Assembly (NCBI GenBank): GCA_011371465.1
Contig: DRQL01000002.1
Coordinates: 1 to 12,562, forward strand
Direction of reading: 5' to 3'
DNA from: Gammaproteobacteria bacterium
GTDB taxonomy: Bacteria > Pseudomonadota > Gammaproteobacteria > DSM-19610
DNA length: 12,562 bases
Shown here: positions 1 through 7,392 of the stretch, in pieces
Layout: the number at the start of each line of letters is the position of its first letter
How positions within the stretch are numbered: position 1 is the first letter of the stretch
Program-made: the position numbers and the translations under genes
The notes under the pieces: generated by a model
Told to the model about the DNA's origin: nothing
The model's input: only the letters and a program-made list of their open reading frames with translations
Databases searched by the model: none

Positions 1-82
1 AGGTGCGCATACTATATTGCGGTAAGATGAAAAGACAACCGCGGTGCTGTCGGGAAGAACAAGCCGGCAGTTGTGCAGACCT

Positions 83-811
83 ATGACAGACAGAATACAG
101 AAAATCCAGATATTCGGGGAAAGGTGTTCGGGGACCAATTACCTTGAACGACTGTTGGTGCAGAACCTGCGCAACGTGACTGTCCAGTGGGAGTTTGGCT
201 GGAAACACTGGTTCCACCGGCCTGGTGTTGAGCAGGCAACAGACTGCCTGTTCGTCGTAATCTACCGGAACCCTTCCGACTGGGTCCGCAGCCTGCACCG
301 CAACCCCTGGCATGCCAACCGGGAACTGAGAAACGCCCCCTTCGCAGAATTCATTCGTCGCGAGTGGTGGTGCATCTGGGACGAGCATGCAGATATTTTC
401 CCCGGTGACCCGAAATACGGGCAGGAGCTGATGATGGATCGCTGTCCCGAAACCGGCCAGCGCTTCGCCAATGTACTGCGCATGCGCACGGCAAAGATTC
501 GCAACTGGAAATCACTGGAAAAACTGACCGCGCATAATATGCAGGTCCGCTATGAAGATATCAGCCCGGATCCCGATATGTTCCTGACCACCCTGTCAGA
601 GCGCTTCAGGATCAAGCGCAGGCGCCTGTTCCTGGACGTTGCCGGAGAGAAGGGACGTGGCGGCGTCTATGCCAGGAAAGTCTATGCCCCCCTGTGTCCG
701 GAAGACAGGCAACACCTTAAGAAAGAACTCGACCTGGAACTCGAGCAGGAAATCGGGTACCGGCTGGACAGCAGGGGTTCCGGAATTTTACCAACCGCCG
801 CACCGGTATAA
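83..811 (+). CDS. Sulfotransferase-like P-loop protein
   Basis: Predicted cytosolic enzyme that moves a sulfuryl group from PAPS to an acceptor, probably a glycan; the acceptor cannot be read from the sequence. From the ATG at 83 the protein has 242 residues. A phosphosulfate-binding P-loop of variant form, FGERCSGTNYLE, lies at residues 11-22. A 3'-phosphate-binding segment, VVIYRNPSDWVRS, lies at 58-70 and has the usual Arg-Asn-Pro...Ser layout. The rest is basic and rich in aromatic residues, without a signal peptide or membrane segment. An in-frame GTG at 44 would add 13 residues, but neither start has a clear ribosome-binding site; I prefer ATG because the P-loop then begins about 10 residues in, as is usual. 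It is the first complete gene of the plus-strand group and ends 18 bases before the ketoisomerase start. It could be another P-loop kinase-like protein, but the second motif favours sulfotransferase. Confidence 0.72.
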   Translation: MTDRIQKIQIFGERCSGTNYLERLLVQNLRNVTVQWEFGWKHWFHRPGVEQATDCLFVVIYRNPSDWVRSLHRNPWHANRELRNAPFAEFIRREWWCIWDEHADIFPGDPKYGQELMMDRCPETGQRFANVLRMRTAKIRNWKSLEKLTAHNMQVRYEDISPDPDMFLTTLSERFRIKRRRLFLDVAGEKGRGGVYARKVYAPLCPEDRQHLKKELDLELEQEIGYRLDSRGSGILPTAAPV

Positions 812-829
812 ACCGTGGAAGCCGCAGCC

Positions 830-1252
830 ATGCCCCTGGACAATTGCAAACTGGTTAATTTTCCCGTTATCAGCGACCCGCGCGGGAACCTGACCTTTAT
901 CGAATCCGGGCAACACCTGCCTTTTGAATTCAAGCGCGTCTACTACCTGTATGACGTTCCCGGTGGTTCGGAACGTGGCGGGCATGCCCACAGGAACCTT
1001 TCCCAGGTGATCATCGCCATGTCGGGCAGCTTTGATGTCCACCTCGACGATGGCCGTGGAAAGCGTTCCTATCACCTGAACCGCTCCTATTACGGACTGT
1101 ATATATGCCCCATGATCTGGCGAGAAATCGATAATTTCTCGTCCGGTTCGGTCTGCATGGTCCTCGCTTCGGATCATTTTGATGAAAGCGACTATTATCG
1201 TAACCACAGCGAATTCCTGTTGGCCGCGAAAACGCTCTCGCCTGGTCGATGA
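830..1252 (+). CDS. fdtA: dTDP-6-deoxy-4-hexulose 3,4-ketoisomerase (FdtA/QdtA, WxcM-like cupin)
   Basis: Small cupin enzyme of 140 residues that moves the keto group of dTDP-4-keto-6-deoxyglucose from C4 to C3, the step before 3-amination in dTDP-Fuc3N or dTDP-Qui3N synthesis. Family features are clear: an N-terminal FPVISDPRGNL segment (11-21), the catalytic histidine pair in ERGGHAHR (His52 and His54), the cupin strand around IIAMSGSFDVHLDDG (61-75), and the C-terminal DESDYYRNHSEFL (118-130). The ATG at 830 has GGAAG upstream and gives the normal family length; a GTG at 815 would add only five residues. The gene overlaps the aminotransferase by four bases (ATGA), which suggests coupled translation. 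The family assignment is firm. Whether the product keeps the galacto (FdtA) or gluco (QdtA) configuration is not settled, so the symbol is provisional. Confidence 0.9.
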   Translation: MPLDNCKLVNFPVISDPRGNLTFIESGQHLPFEFKRVYYLYDVPGGSERGGHAHRNLSQVIIAMSGSFDVHLDDGRGKRSYHLNRSYYGLYICPMIWREIDNFSSGSVCMVLASDHFDESDYYRNHSEFLLAAKTLSPGR

Positions 1253-2349
1253 TACCCTTCGTTGATGCAGGGGCTCCCTACCGGGACCTGAAGGAACAGC
1301 TCGATGCCGCTTACCACCGGGTCATGCGCTCCGGCCGGTATGTGCTTGGGCCGGAAGTGGAAGCCTTCGAGGCACGCTTTGCGGGCTATTGCGAGGCAAC
1401 GGCCTGTGTCGGTGTCGGCAGCGGTCTCGATGCCCTGGAATTAATACTCCGGGCACATGATATCGGACCCGGTGACGAGGTCATCGTACCCGCCCACACG
1501 TTTATCGCCACCTGGCTGTCAGTCTCCCGCGTCGGTGCAACACCGGTTCCTGTTGAACCCGATGCCGATACGTTCAATATCCGGGCAGACCTGGTTGAGG
1601 AACGGATCAGCGGAAAAACCAGGGCCATCATCGCCGTACACCTCTACGGACAGCCCGCGGATATGGACGAACTGGCCGACCTGGCCCGCCGGCATGGCCT
1701 GTTCCTGTTCGAGGACGCAGCCCAGGCACATGGGGCACGTTACAGGGGACGCCGGACCGGCGGACTGGCGGACGCAGCTGCCTTCAGTTTCTACCCGGTC
1801 AAGAACCTGGGGGCGTTTGGCGACGCCGGTGCGGTGGTTACGAACAACCCGGAAATCGCCGAAAAAGTGCGGATGCTCGGCAACTATGGTTCGCGTGAAA
1901 AATATCACCACGAATTCCGGGGCTCAAATTCCCGGCTGGATGAACTGCAGGCAGCGCTATTGCTGGAATTGATCCCGCACCTTGACCAGTGGAACGCAAG
2001 ACGATCGATCATCGCAACCGCCTACCTGGAGAAATTGTCCGGACTGGAACCGCTGGCGCTGCCCATGGTCGCCCGGCACGTCGAACCCGTCTGGCACCAG
2101 TTCGTCATACGGCATCCGCAGCGGGATGAACTCTCGGCGCAGCTGGAAAAGAAGGGTATCCAGACCCTGATCCACTACCCGGTACCGCCTCACCAGTCCG
2201 GCGCCTACGCGGACGGCGAGATGCGGGTCCGCTCCCTGCCTGTTACCGAACAACTCTGCAAAACCATTATCAGCTTGCCGATAGGACCTTACATGGAAAA
2301 CCGGGATCTTCACGAAGTAATACAGGCGGTACAGGCAACATGCCGTTGA
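1249..2349 (+). CDS. fdtB: dTDP-3-amino-3,6-dideoxyhexose transaminase (DegT/DnrJ/EryC1/StrS family)
   Basis: PLP-dependent aminotransferase of 366 residues, predicted to use glutamate to aminate C3 of the 3-keto-6-deoxyhexose made by the preceding ketoisomerase. The family signature is complete: the substrate loop GSGLDAL (57-63), the strand and turn DEVIVPAHTFIAT (76-88), EDAAQAHGA (155-163) with Asp156 expected to bind the pyridine nitrogen, and FSFYPVKNLGAFGDAG (179-194) with Lys185 as the Schiff-base lysine. The C-terminal PVPPHQSGAY segment is also typical. Length is normal. It starts inside the stop of fdtA and its own last ten bases overlap the next gene, so the three genes are very likely cotranscribed and coupled. 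The pairing with an FdtA/QdtA cupin is what makes 3-amination more likely than 4-amination. Confidence 0.92.
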   Translation: MIPFVDAGAPYRDLKEQLDAAYHRVMRSGRYVLGPEVEAFEARFAGYCEATACVGVGSGLDALELILRAHDIGPGDEVIVPAHTFIATWLSVSRVGATPVPVEPDADTFNIRADLVEERISGKTRAIIAVHLYGQPADMDELADLARRHGLFLFEDAAQAHGARYRGRRTGGLADAAAFSFYPVKNLGAFGDAGAVVTNNPEIAEKVRMLGNYGSREKYHHEFRGSNSRLDELQAALLLELIPHLDQWNARRSIIATAYLEKLSGLEPLALPMVARHVEPVWHQFVIRHPQRDELSAQLEKKGIQTLIHYPVPPHQSGAYADGEMRVRSLPVTEQLCKTIISLPIGPYMENRDLHEVIQAVQATCR

Positions 2350-3170
2350 CCCGGGAATTCCGGCATGGACGGGAACTGCTGTTTGTCGGCGGATCCCCCC
2401 GGACCGGGACCACGCTGGTCCAGAACATACTGGACAGCCATCCTGATATAGCGGGGGGTCCTGAGTTCGATAACATACCGGATATCGTAGGCACGAGGAA
2501 CAAGCTCGTCTATTCCGTAAAAACCGGGCGAATCACGGACTATGTATCAGCAGCGGACGTCGATCGCGAGTTCGGCTACCTGATTGAACGACTGTTGTTG
2601 CCCTACCTGTCCCGCAACAAGGTCTCCCTGGTCAGTGAAAAAACTCCCTTCAATGCTTTTGTCTTCAGGGAGCTCCTGGACATGCTCCCCGCCTGCCGCT
2701 GCATCTTCTGTGTCAGGGATCCCAGGTCGGTCGCGGCTTCATTGCTCGCTGTCGGTGCGCGGGCTGCTGAAAAGTCCGCAAAATCCCCCGCTTACACCCG
2801 GAATATTTCCGATGCCATCAAACTGATACAGGCCAGCTACCAGGCCGGATTCTCGGTGGCCACACACCCCAGGCTGCTGGTACTCGTCTACGAAGAGCTT
2901 GTACGAGAGCCGGAGCGGCAGACCCGGAAGCTGTGTGAGTTCCTGGGAATTCCATGGCATAAAGAAATGGTGTCACCCCATGAGAAAAAGCATGACGGTG
3001 ACCGTTATGTAGACAACATATGGTATGACATGCCCATGTATTACCGTCCAATCACGAGCGGGGGACCCCGGGCACCCGGCAAAGGTCTGACAAGCGCTCA
3101 GCTGGCCGCTGTAAACGAGGCCTTCCGGGATGACGCCAACCTCGCGGCCATCGGCTACACCTTCCCGTAA
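2340..3170 (+). CDS. PAPS-dependent sulfotransferase family protein
   Basis: Predicted sulfotransferase of 276 residues. The 5'-phosphosulfate-binding loop GGSPRTGTTLVQNILDSHP lies at 17-35 and the 3'-phosphate-binding segment CRCIFCVRDPRSVAAS at 119-134. A late LVYEELVREPERQTRKLCEF helix (182-201), common to bacterial members, follows the core. Of the three sulfotransferase-like proteins in this window this is the most canonical. The ATG at 2340 overlaps the end of the aminotransferase gene by ten bases, and no good Shine-Dalgarno site is present, which fits reinitiation by ribosomes finishing the upstream gene. This tight link suggests its acceptor is the glycan that contains the 3-amino sugar, but that is inference. 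No signal peptide or membrane helix is seen, so it should act in the cytosol on a nucleotide-linked, lipid-linked or protein-linked acceptor. Confidence 0.86.
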   Translation: MPLTREFRHGRELLFVGGSPRTGTTLVQNILDSHPDIAGGPEFDNIPDIVGTRNKLVYSVKTGRITDYVSAADVDREFGYLIERLLLPYLSRNKVSLVSEKTPFNAFVFRELLDMLPACRCIFCVRDPRSVAASLLAVGARAAEKSAKSPAYTRNISDAIKLIQASYQAGFSVATHPRLLVLVYEELVREPERQTRKLCEFLGIPWHKEMVSPHEKKHDGDRYVDNIWYDMPMYYRPITSGGPRAPGKGLTSAQLAAVNEAFRDDANLAAIGYTFP

Positions 3171-3189
3171 CCGGCAAACGCACTCGCTC

Positions 3190-4632
3190 ATGACGGACAC
3201 CCCGCAAAACGCCCCCCTGTCTCCCGGTGAAATACTCGCGGCCAACCATCGTGAATTTCTCGGCATCATGGACAGGGCGACTGAGGCTTTCTCCTCCGGC
3301 GCACCGGAAGAGGCCGCAAGGCTGCTGCAGGCCGCAGCCAACCTGGCCTGGAAACGCAAAACCGGGCTGTTCTCCTGCGCCGCGCTGGAATCATTACTTG
3401 GACGGATCGCTCAGGACGCCGGTATTTGCGATGAGGACTGCCCGGAAAATGATGCCCCGGGGGAGAAAAAAAGGCGCGTACTGCACGTGTTCACGGAAAC
3501 GTATGCAATCGGCGGGCATACCCGGCTGGCGCAGCGCTGGATGATACTGGACAGCGCATCCCGGCACGATGCGGTATCCACCCAGCAGGGCTCCCGCCCG
3601 CCCCCGGATTCCCTGCTCGCAGCCGTCAGGCGGTCCGGTGGAAACTGTCACACCATCGACACACCCGGCAGCAGCTTTCTGGAACGCGCCCATGCCCTGC
3701 GCAGGATATCCAGGGGGGCGGACTTTATCGTCGTGCACCAGCACCCGCACGATGTCATCCCTGCCCTGGCCTACAGCGTCGACAACCACACCCCTGTTAT
3801 CTATATGAACCACGCCGATCATTCGTTCTGGACAGGCGCATCGATCGCCAACACGATAGCGCACTTTCGCGAGTCCGGGATAGAACTGAGCCGACATCGT
3901 CGTGGTATTGATAATCAACGGATCCAGGTGCTGCCTATACCGATCGACCGGGTCAAGGACTCCCCGGGCAGAACAGAAGCAAAAAAAGTGCTGGGCCTGA
4001 CGACCGATTCCTTTTTGATTGTTTCGATCGGGGCAGACTGGAAATACCGGACTTTCGACCACTTCGACTATCTCGAAATGGTCGAGCCATTCCTGCACGA
4101 GTACAAAGATGCCTTTGTGCTCGCGGTAGGGGTCAGTGAGCAGGACAAATGGGCAGCGGCAAGTCAGCGCACCGGGGGACGCATCCAGACACCCGGTACC
4201 ATCCGGAACCTGGACATGGTCTACCGGGCGGCCGATGTCCTGCTCAGCCCCATACCCCTCGGCTCCGTTACTTCCATGCTTGAAGGAGCAAGCTATGGAT
4301 TGCCACTGGTCAGTTTCTGCCCGCAGGGCACGCCGGCCCGCGTACTGTTCAATGACGACATCAATATCCCCGACCACCTGCACCAGGTAGCAGATGCGGC
4401 CGGCCTGCGCGCCCGGCTTGCCAGCCTGAAACAGGACGAAACCGCCCGGAAACAACTGGGTGATACCATGCGTGAGCTGTGCGAACGGGCACACATTGGT
4501 GACAACTGGCTGCAATACATGAATAAAATATATACCGCTGCAGAAACAACGCCCGCCAAACCACCCTCCGCCGATGCAGCGATGCCACGAATCACCGGGC
4601 TTGATATGATGCTGCTTCACTGCAGCGGGTAG
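3190..4632 (+). CDS. GT-B fold glycosyltransferase, GT4-like
   Basis: Predicted retaining glycosyltransferase of 480 residues. A helical N-terminal stretch of about 95 residues precedes a GT-B core that starts at RRVLHVFTETYAIGGHTRLA (95-114), with a glycine-rich acceptor-side loop. The C-terminal half has the usual SIGADWKYR (279-287), AADVLLSPIPLGS (347-359) and TSMLEGASYGLPLVS (361-375) segments; Glu365 corresponds to the second Glu of the EX7E motif, while the first is not conserved. Residues about 451-480 form a Pro/Ala-rich linker and a short tail ending LDMMLLHCSG. An upstream in-frame ATG at 3130 would overlap the sulfotransferase by 41 bases and add 20 low-complexity residues; ATG 3190 fits the neighbouring spacing better, though neither has a clear ribosome-binding site. 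Donor and acceptor are unknown; the dTDP-amino sugar made upstream is a plausible donor. Confidence 0.78.
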   Translation: MTDTPQNAPLSPGEILAANHREFLGIMDRATEAFSSGAPEEAARLLQAAANLAWKRKTGLFSCAALESLLGRIAQDAGICDEDCPENDAPGEKKRRVLHVFTETYAIGGHTRLAQRWMILDSASRHDAVSTQQGSRPPPDSLLAAVRRSGGNCHTIDTPGSSFLERAHALRRISRGADFIVVHQHPHDVIPALAYSVDNHTPVIYMNHADHSFWTGASIANTIAHFRESGIELSRHRRGIDNQRIQVLPIPIDRVKDSPGRTEAKKVLGLTTDSFLIVSIGADWKYRTFDHFDYLEMVEPFLHEYKDAFVLAVGVSEQDKWAAASQRTGGRIQTPGTIRNLDMVYRAADVLLSPIPLGSVTSMLEGASYGLPLVSFCPQGTPARVLFNDDINIPDHLHQVADAAGLRARLASLKQDETARKQLGDTMRELCERAHIGDNWLQYMNKIYTAAETTPAKPPSADAAMPRITGLDMMLLHCSG

Positions 4633-4682
4633 ATTCGCGCCCGGCCGTTGTGAAGTGGCGGGCCGGCCCGACTCCGTATTTC

Positions 4683-4689
4683 AGGAAGG
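4683..4689 (+). promoter_or_regulatory. Shine-Dalgarno site that fixes the methyltransferase start
   Basis: AGGAAGG lies nine bases before the ATG at 4699. It directly abuts the earlier in-frame ATG at 4690, leaving no room for initiation there, so 4699 is the likely start. It is one of the stronger ribosome-binding sites in the window, in contrast to the SD-poor coupled genes upstream. Confidence 0.7.
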
Positions 4690-4698
4690 ATGACACCA

Positions 4699-5454
4699 AT
4701 GAGTAACAAGCATCTCGAACGCTTCAAAAATCTGACCTATGAAGACTTCCGCCGAATGGCAAAAGACCCCACACTTAGCGTCCATGAGAAAATCGGCTGT
4801 CCTGACAGTTATCGCGCCAGCAAGGAAAATGCCATACTGGAGGACATCACAGCCAAGCTGGAACCCCTGCGCCTGACCGGGAAAACCATCCTGGATATCG
4901 GGATCGGTTGTGGAGCACTGACGCCAAAGATCATTGAGTACTGTGCATCCCGCAAGCACAGGCTGATCGCCATCGACTCAAAGGAAGTGCTGGAGTGCAT
5001 CCCTGACAGGGACTTTATCGAAAAGATAGACGCATATTACCCGGACTGCCCTTCGCTGTTTGAACGTTACTCGGGAAAGATCGACTGCATCATCAGCTAT
5101 AGCGTTTTCCATTATATATTTGTTGAATCCAATGTCTGGCGCTTCCTGGACAAGTCACTTCAATTGCTGGCGCCCGGCGGAACCATGCTGATTGGCGATA
5201 TCCCCAACATCTCCAAGCGCAGGCGCTTTTTCTCCTCGGATACCGGGGTCAGGTTTCACCGCGAATTTACCGGCACCGGCAGCAATCCTGAAGTTACGTT
5301 CAACACCCTGCTGCCTGACGGCATTGATGACAGCGTTGTCATCGCCTTGCTCGAACGCGCCCGTAATGCCGGGTTCGATGCCTACATCGTACCGCAGGCA
5401 AGTGACTTGCCGATGGCCAATCGTCGGGAAGACCTTATATTTATCCGGCCCTGA
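4699..5454 (+). CDS. Class I SAM-dependent methyltransferase
   Basis: Methyltransferase of 251 residues with a Rossmann-like core. Motif I is TILDIGIGCGALTPKI (63-78). The acidic residue that binds the SAM ribose is probably Asp93 in LIAIDSKE. The IDCIISYSVFHYI segment (128-140) is the motif IV region, and LLAPGGTMLIGDIPN (156-170) is the post-motif strand and turn typical of this family. An N-terminal cap of about 60 residues (NLTYEDFRRMAKDPTLS and after) probably helps bind the substrate. There is no membrane segment or signal peptide. It lies 66 bases after the glycosyltransferase gene in the same direction and has its own strong ribosome-binding site. In this context it may O- or N-methylate a sugar, but the acceptor cannot be read from the sequence. 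It is the last gene of the plus-strand group and faces a convergent gene. Confidence 0.84.
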   Translation: MSNKHLERFKNLTYEDFRRMAKDPTLSVHEKIGCPDSYRASKENAILEDITAKLEPLRLTGKTILDIGIGCGALTPKIIEYCASRKHRLIAIDSKEVLECIPDRDFIEKIDAYYPDCPSLFERYSGKIDCIISYSVFHYIFVESNVWRFLDKSLQLLAPGGTMLIGDIPNISKRRRFFSSDTGVRFHREFTGTGSNPEVTFNTLLPDGIDDSVVIALLERARNAGFDAYIVPQASDLPMANRREDLIFIRP

Positions 5455-5617
5455 GCAATTGATGTCTGGCAAAGATGAAAAAACAGGCCTCGACTATGTA
5501 TCTGATGGATGAACCAGAGAAACGCGTTTCACGACCGGCTGGAGCCGGAGGCCGAAATTCGTGATGCCCCTCATCCTGTAAAATACCACCGCTACCTGTT
5601 CCGGAAAGAGTAATGCG

Positions 5618-6583
5618 CTACAACGACATCCTTTTAAAGTCGATACTGTAGAATTCGTGAACAACCCCCCCGGCGCCAAACCCCTGCTTGAAGTTGTACA
5701 GCCCGGAGTTGAGGATTTTCCCTTCACCTTCGTTGCAGGTGCCAAAGTCAAAGTACCTGGCTCCCCCGGCGCTGTATTCCTGTATACAATGTTCAAACAG
5801 GTAGTCGAGTGCCCCCAGGCTGCGTCCCTGTTCGCTCGACGCGATGTATTGGGCGTGAACCGTGGACCCGATGATAAAAAGAACCACACCGGCGATCACA
5901 CGGCCCTCGTGCTGCGCCATGACAAAGCGGATATTTTCCCGGAAATACGAATACAGCAACTGTATTTCGTCCACCGAATGAACAGGGCTTCTCCCATGAA
6001 CAGTACGAAGGTTCTGTTCCAGCACCGCCCAGAATTCCGGGACAAGCTCAACAGCCGTTGAGATCCGGACATGGTGCGTGGCAGCCTTCCTGGCCCCCCT
6101 CTTCCGCTGTCCGCTCACTCTCCCCCGTCGCTCAAGATCAATACAGGCACTGAGGTCACAACGATACCGGTCAGCGCCCAGCCGAAACAGTGCGTACAAA
6201 TCGTCATCGCACGGCGCCTGCCGGTAAATATAGGGCACTGCCTTGTAACGCAACTCCTGGTAACCGCAGGCCGAGTAATACCGCACGATTTCGGTCAGGG
6301 CATCGACAAGCACTTCCCCGCCAGTGCCTTGCCGCCAGATCATGCCACCATAGGTTGATCCCGGATGACTGACGATCAGCCCCGGGCGCTCCCCGTCCTC
6401 GGCGGCCGGGAATACGGCAAGAATGCGTTCGCCTGCATCCAGCAGAACAACGGACCTGTCTGTAAAACGGTTGCCATGATAGGCAAGAAACTTTCGCGAA
6501 TGGAGAAAGGTTCCGGCAGGGGTTTCGCCCAGAAATGCGTCCCATTTTTCGGCCAGGCCAGCATGGTACTCAACGGGAAACAT
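5618..6583 (-). CDS. FemAB/GNAT-like acyltransferase
   Basis: Protein of 321 residues resembling the FemAB-type branch of the GNAT superfamily (Acetyltransf_6-like). Visible features are an N-terminal half with FLHSRKFLAYHGNRF (26-40) and SHPGSTYGGMIW (72-83), a basic helix around GQRKRGARKA (158-167), a core strand FVMAQHEGRVIAGVVLF (220-236), and a C-terminal GARYFDFGTCNEGEG (274-288) followed by LNSGLYNFKQGFGA (291-304). The last element, an Asp-Phe-Gly turn followed by a Lys-x-Gly-Phe-Gly segment, is typical of glycan-cluster acyltransferases of this family, as I recall them. It is transcribed after the 2OG oxygenase gene, 96 bases downstream of it. It could transfer an acyl or aminoacyl group to the amine of the 3-amino sugar made by FdtA and FdtB; no hexapeptide-repeat FdtC-type acetyltransferase is present in the window. 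The family call is fairly sure; the substrate is inference. Confidence 0.74.
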   Translation of the reverse strand: MFPVEYHAGLAEKWDAFLGETPAGTFLHSRKFLAYHGNRFTDRSVVLLDAGERILAVFPAAEDGERPGLIVSHPGSTYGGMIWRQGTGGEVLVDALTEIVRYYSACGYQELRYKAVPYIYRQAPCDDDLYALFRLGADRYRCDLSACIDLERRGRVSGQRKRGARKAATHHVRISTAVELVPEFWAVLEQNLRTVHGRSPVHSVDEIQLLYSYFRENIRFVMAQHEGRVIAGVVLFIIGSTVHAQYIASSEQGRSLGALDYLFEHCIQEYSAGGARYFDFGTCNEGEGKILNSGLYNFKQGFGAGGVVHEFYSIDFKRMSL

Positions 6584-6679
6584 AAGTAATGAACTGGTAG
6601 ATACCCGGCATGAACCTGTCTGCTGCCAAACAGCCTCTGGTGGGCCATGCGGTTAATTCGGTAACGCTCGGCCGTCCCA

Positions 6680-7378
6680 CTAGCCTGCCCCGGCACTGGA
6701 TATGGACATGGTGTTATAGTGATTGACGCCGAGTTCATCGAACTGGTCATGCACGCGTATATCGCTTGCAATCAGAATACGTTCTCCGGGCACGCTGAAC
6801 GGGTGTGAAAAATGTACCTGGTAGCAGGGGAAAATCACCAGGTCCCCCGCACGAGGGTGGATTTTTGCGTTTCCATAGGCGCCATGCTGGACGCTGATCT
6901 GGTTGGGGTTCTCCAGCTGCAATGCCCCTTCCGGGGGCGTACAGTCCGGCGTTTGCAGGTAGTAAACCGCACTCAGGCGAAAATGGCTGGTGATGTGGTT
7001 GTGGGGCGCATTCCACTCGCCGGCGCGCATGACGTTGGCCCAGCCCTGGATACTCAACCTGTCAGGCGTCAATTCAACAGGCGGGACTCCCTGCAAGCGG
7101 TAGTAGCCCGTCATATAGTGCTGCACACCCGGGATCAGCACCCGCTCGCGGAAACGGGTGACCACAGAATCCTTGCGATTAACAAAAGATGGCTCGGTGT
7201 GAAAGCCCCCCTGGGCCGCTGTAGTCTTCGCGCCTGCGCGCGTCTCGGCCTCCAGCTTCAGGATCAGCCGGGACAAGTCCCGGTTGAGGCGATCAACCTT
7301 TTCCCCTTCATAATGACGCAACAGTAACCCCATCGGGAAGGTCACGGTAAACTGGCCCCTGGCCGGTAATTCACTCAT
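6680..7378 (-). CDS. Putative 2OG-Fe(II) oxygenase
   Basis: Protein of 232 residues that looks like the small family of putative 2-oxoglutarate-Fe(II) oxygenases described by TIGR02466 / 2OG-FeII_Oxy_5. The jelly-roll signature is visible: GWANVMRAGEWNAPHNHITS (112-131) with His126 and His128, the strand LSAVYYLQTP (135-144), GALQLENP (151-158), HPRAGDLVIFPCYQVHFSHP (174-193) with candidate distal metal ligands His189 and His192, and Arg200 in PGERILIASDI as a candidate 2-oxoglutarate ligand. The exact facial triad is not certain. The ATG at 7378 is supported by GGAGTGA at 7392-7386; a TTG at 7384 would add two residues but sits almost on that site. It is first in a minus-strand pair with the acyltransferase gene. 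Substrate unknown; hydroxylation of a peptide, glycan or lipid is possible. Confidence 0.7.
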   Translation of the reverse strand: MSELPARGQFTVTFPMGLLLRHYEGEKVDRLNRDLSRLILKLEAETRAGAKTTAAQGGFHTEPSFVNRKDSVVTRFRERVLIPGVQHYMTGYYRLQGVPPVELTPDRLSIQGWANVMRAGEWNAPHNHITSHFRLSAVYYLQTPDCTPPEGALQLENPNQISVQHGAYGNAKIHPRAGDLVIFPCYQVHFSHPFSVPGERILIASDIRVHDQFDELGVNHYNTMSISSAGAG

Positions 7379-7385
7379 CGGCAAC

Positions 7386-7392
7386 TCACTCC
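7386..7392 (-). promoter_or_regulatory. Shine-Dalgarno site of the 2OG oxygenase gene
   Basis: Read on the minus strand, GGAGTGA ends seven bases before the ATG at 7378. It supports that start over the near-upstream TTG at 7384. Confidence 0.55.

Noticed and set aside
1..30. Possible tail of an upstream gene (frame 1 open to the TGA at 28-30)
   Set aside because: Only nine codons are visible and other frames close nearby as well, so nothing supports calling a gene end here.
144..157. A 14-base exact repeat, TTGAACGACTGTTG, shared with 2584-2597
   Set aside because: Both copies are coding and specify ERLL-type helices at non-equivalent places in two sulfotransferase-like proteins. One such pair is close to chance expectation.
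1749..1761. Inverted repeat CGCCGG-A-CCGGCG inside the aminotransferase gene
   Set aside because: Six-base arms around one base in GC-rich coding sequence are not unusual, and the bases encode normal residues of the family.
3130..3189. Upstream ATG extending the glycosyltransferase by 20 residues
   Set aside because: It would overlap the sulfotransferase by 41 bases, and the added residues are Thr/Ser/Pro/Arg-rich read-through of another coding frame with no ribosome-binding site.
3394..4620. A 408-codon open frame on the minus strand opposite the glycosyltransferase gene
   Set aside because: It lies fully inside a gene with clear GT-B motifs, and its translation is rich in Cys, Gly and His without any recognisable domain. 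It is an antisense shadow of GC-rich coding DNA.
4659..4670. Twelve-base palindrome CGGGCCGGCCCG between the glycosyltransferase and methyltransferase genes
   Set aside because: It has no spacer to form a loop, lacks a T-tract, and palindromes of this size are expected near chance level in GC-rich DNA.
5455..5617. Possible bidirectional terminator between convergent genes, including the stem CCGGC-TGGA-GCCGG at 5535-5548
   Set aside because: The stem has only five pairs and no T-tract follows on either strand. I see no convincing terminator, small gene or repeat in this stretch.
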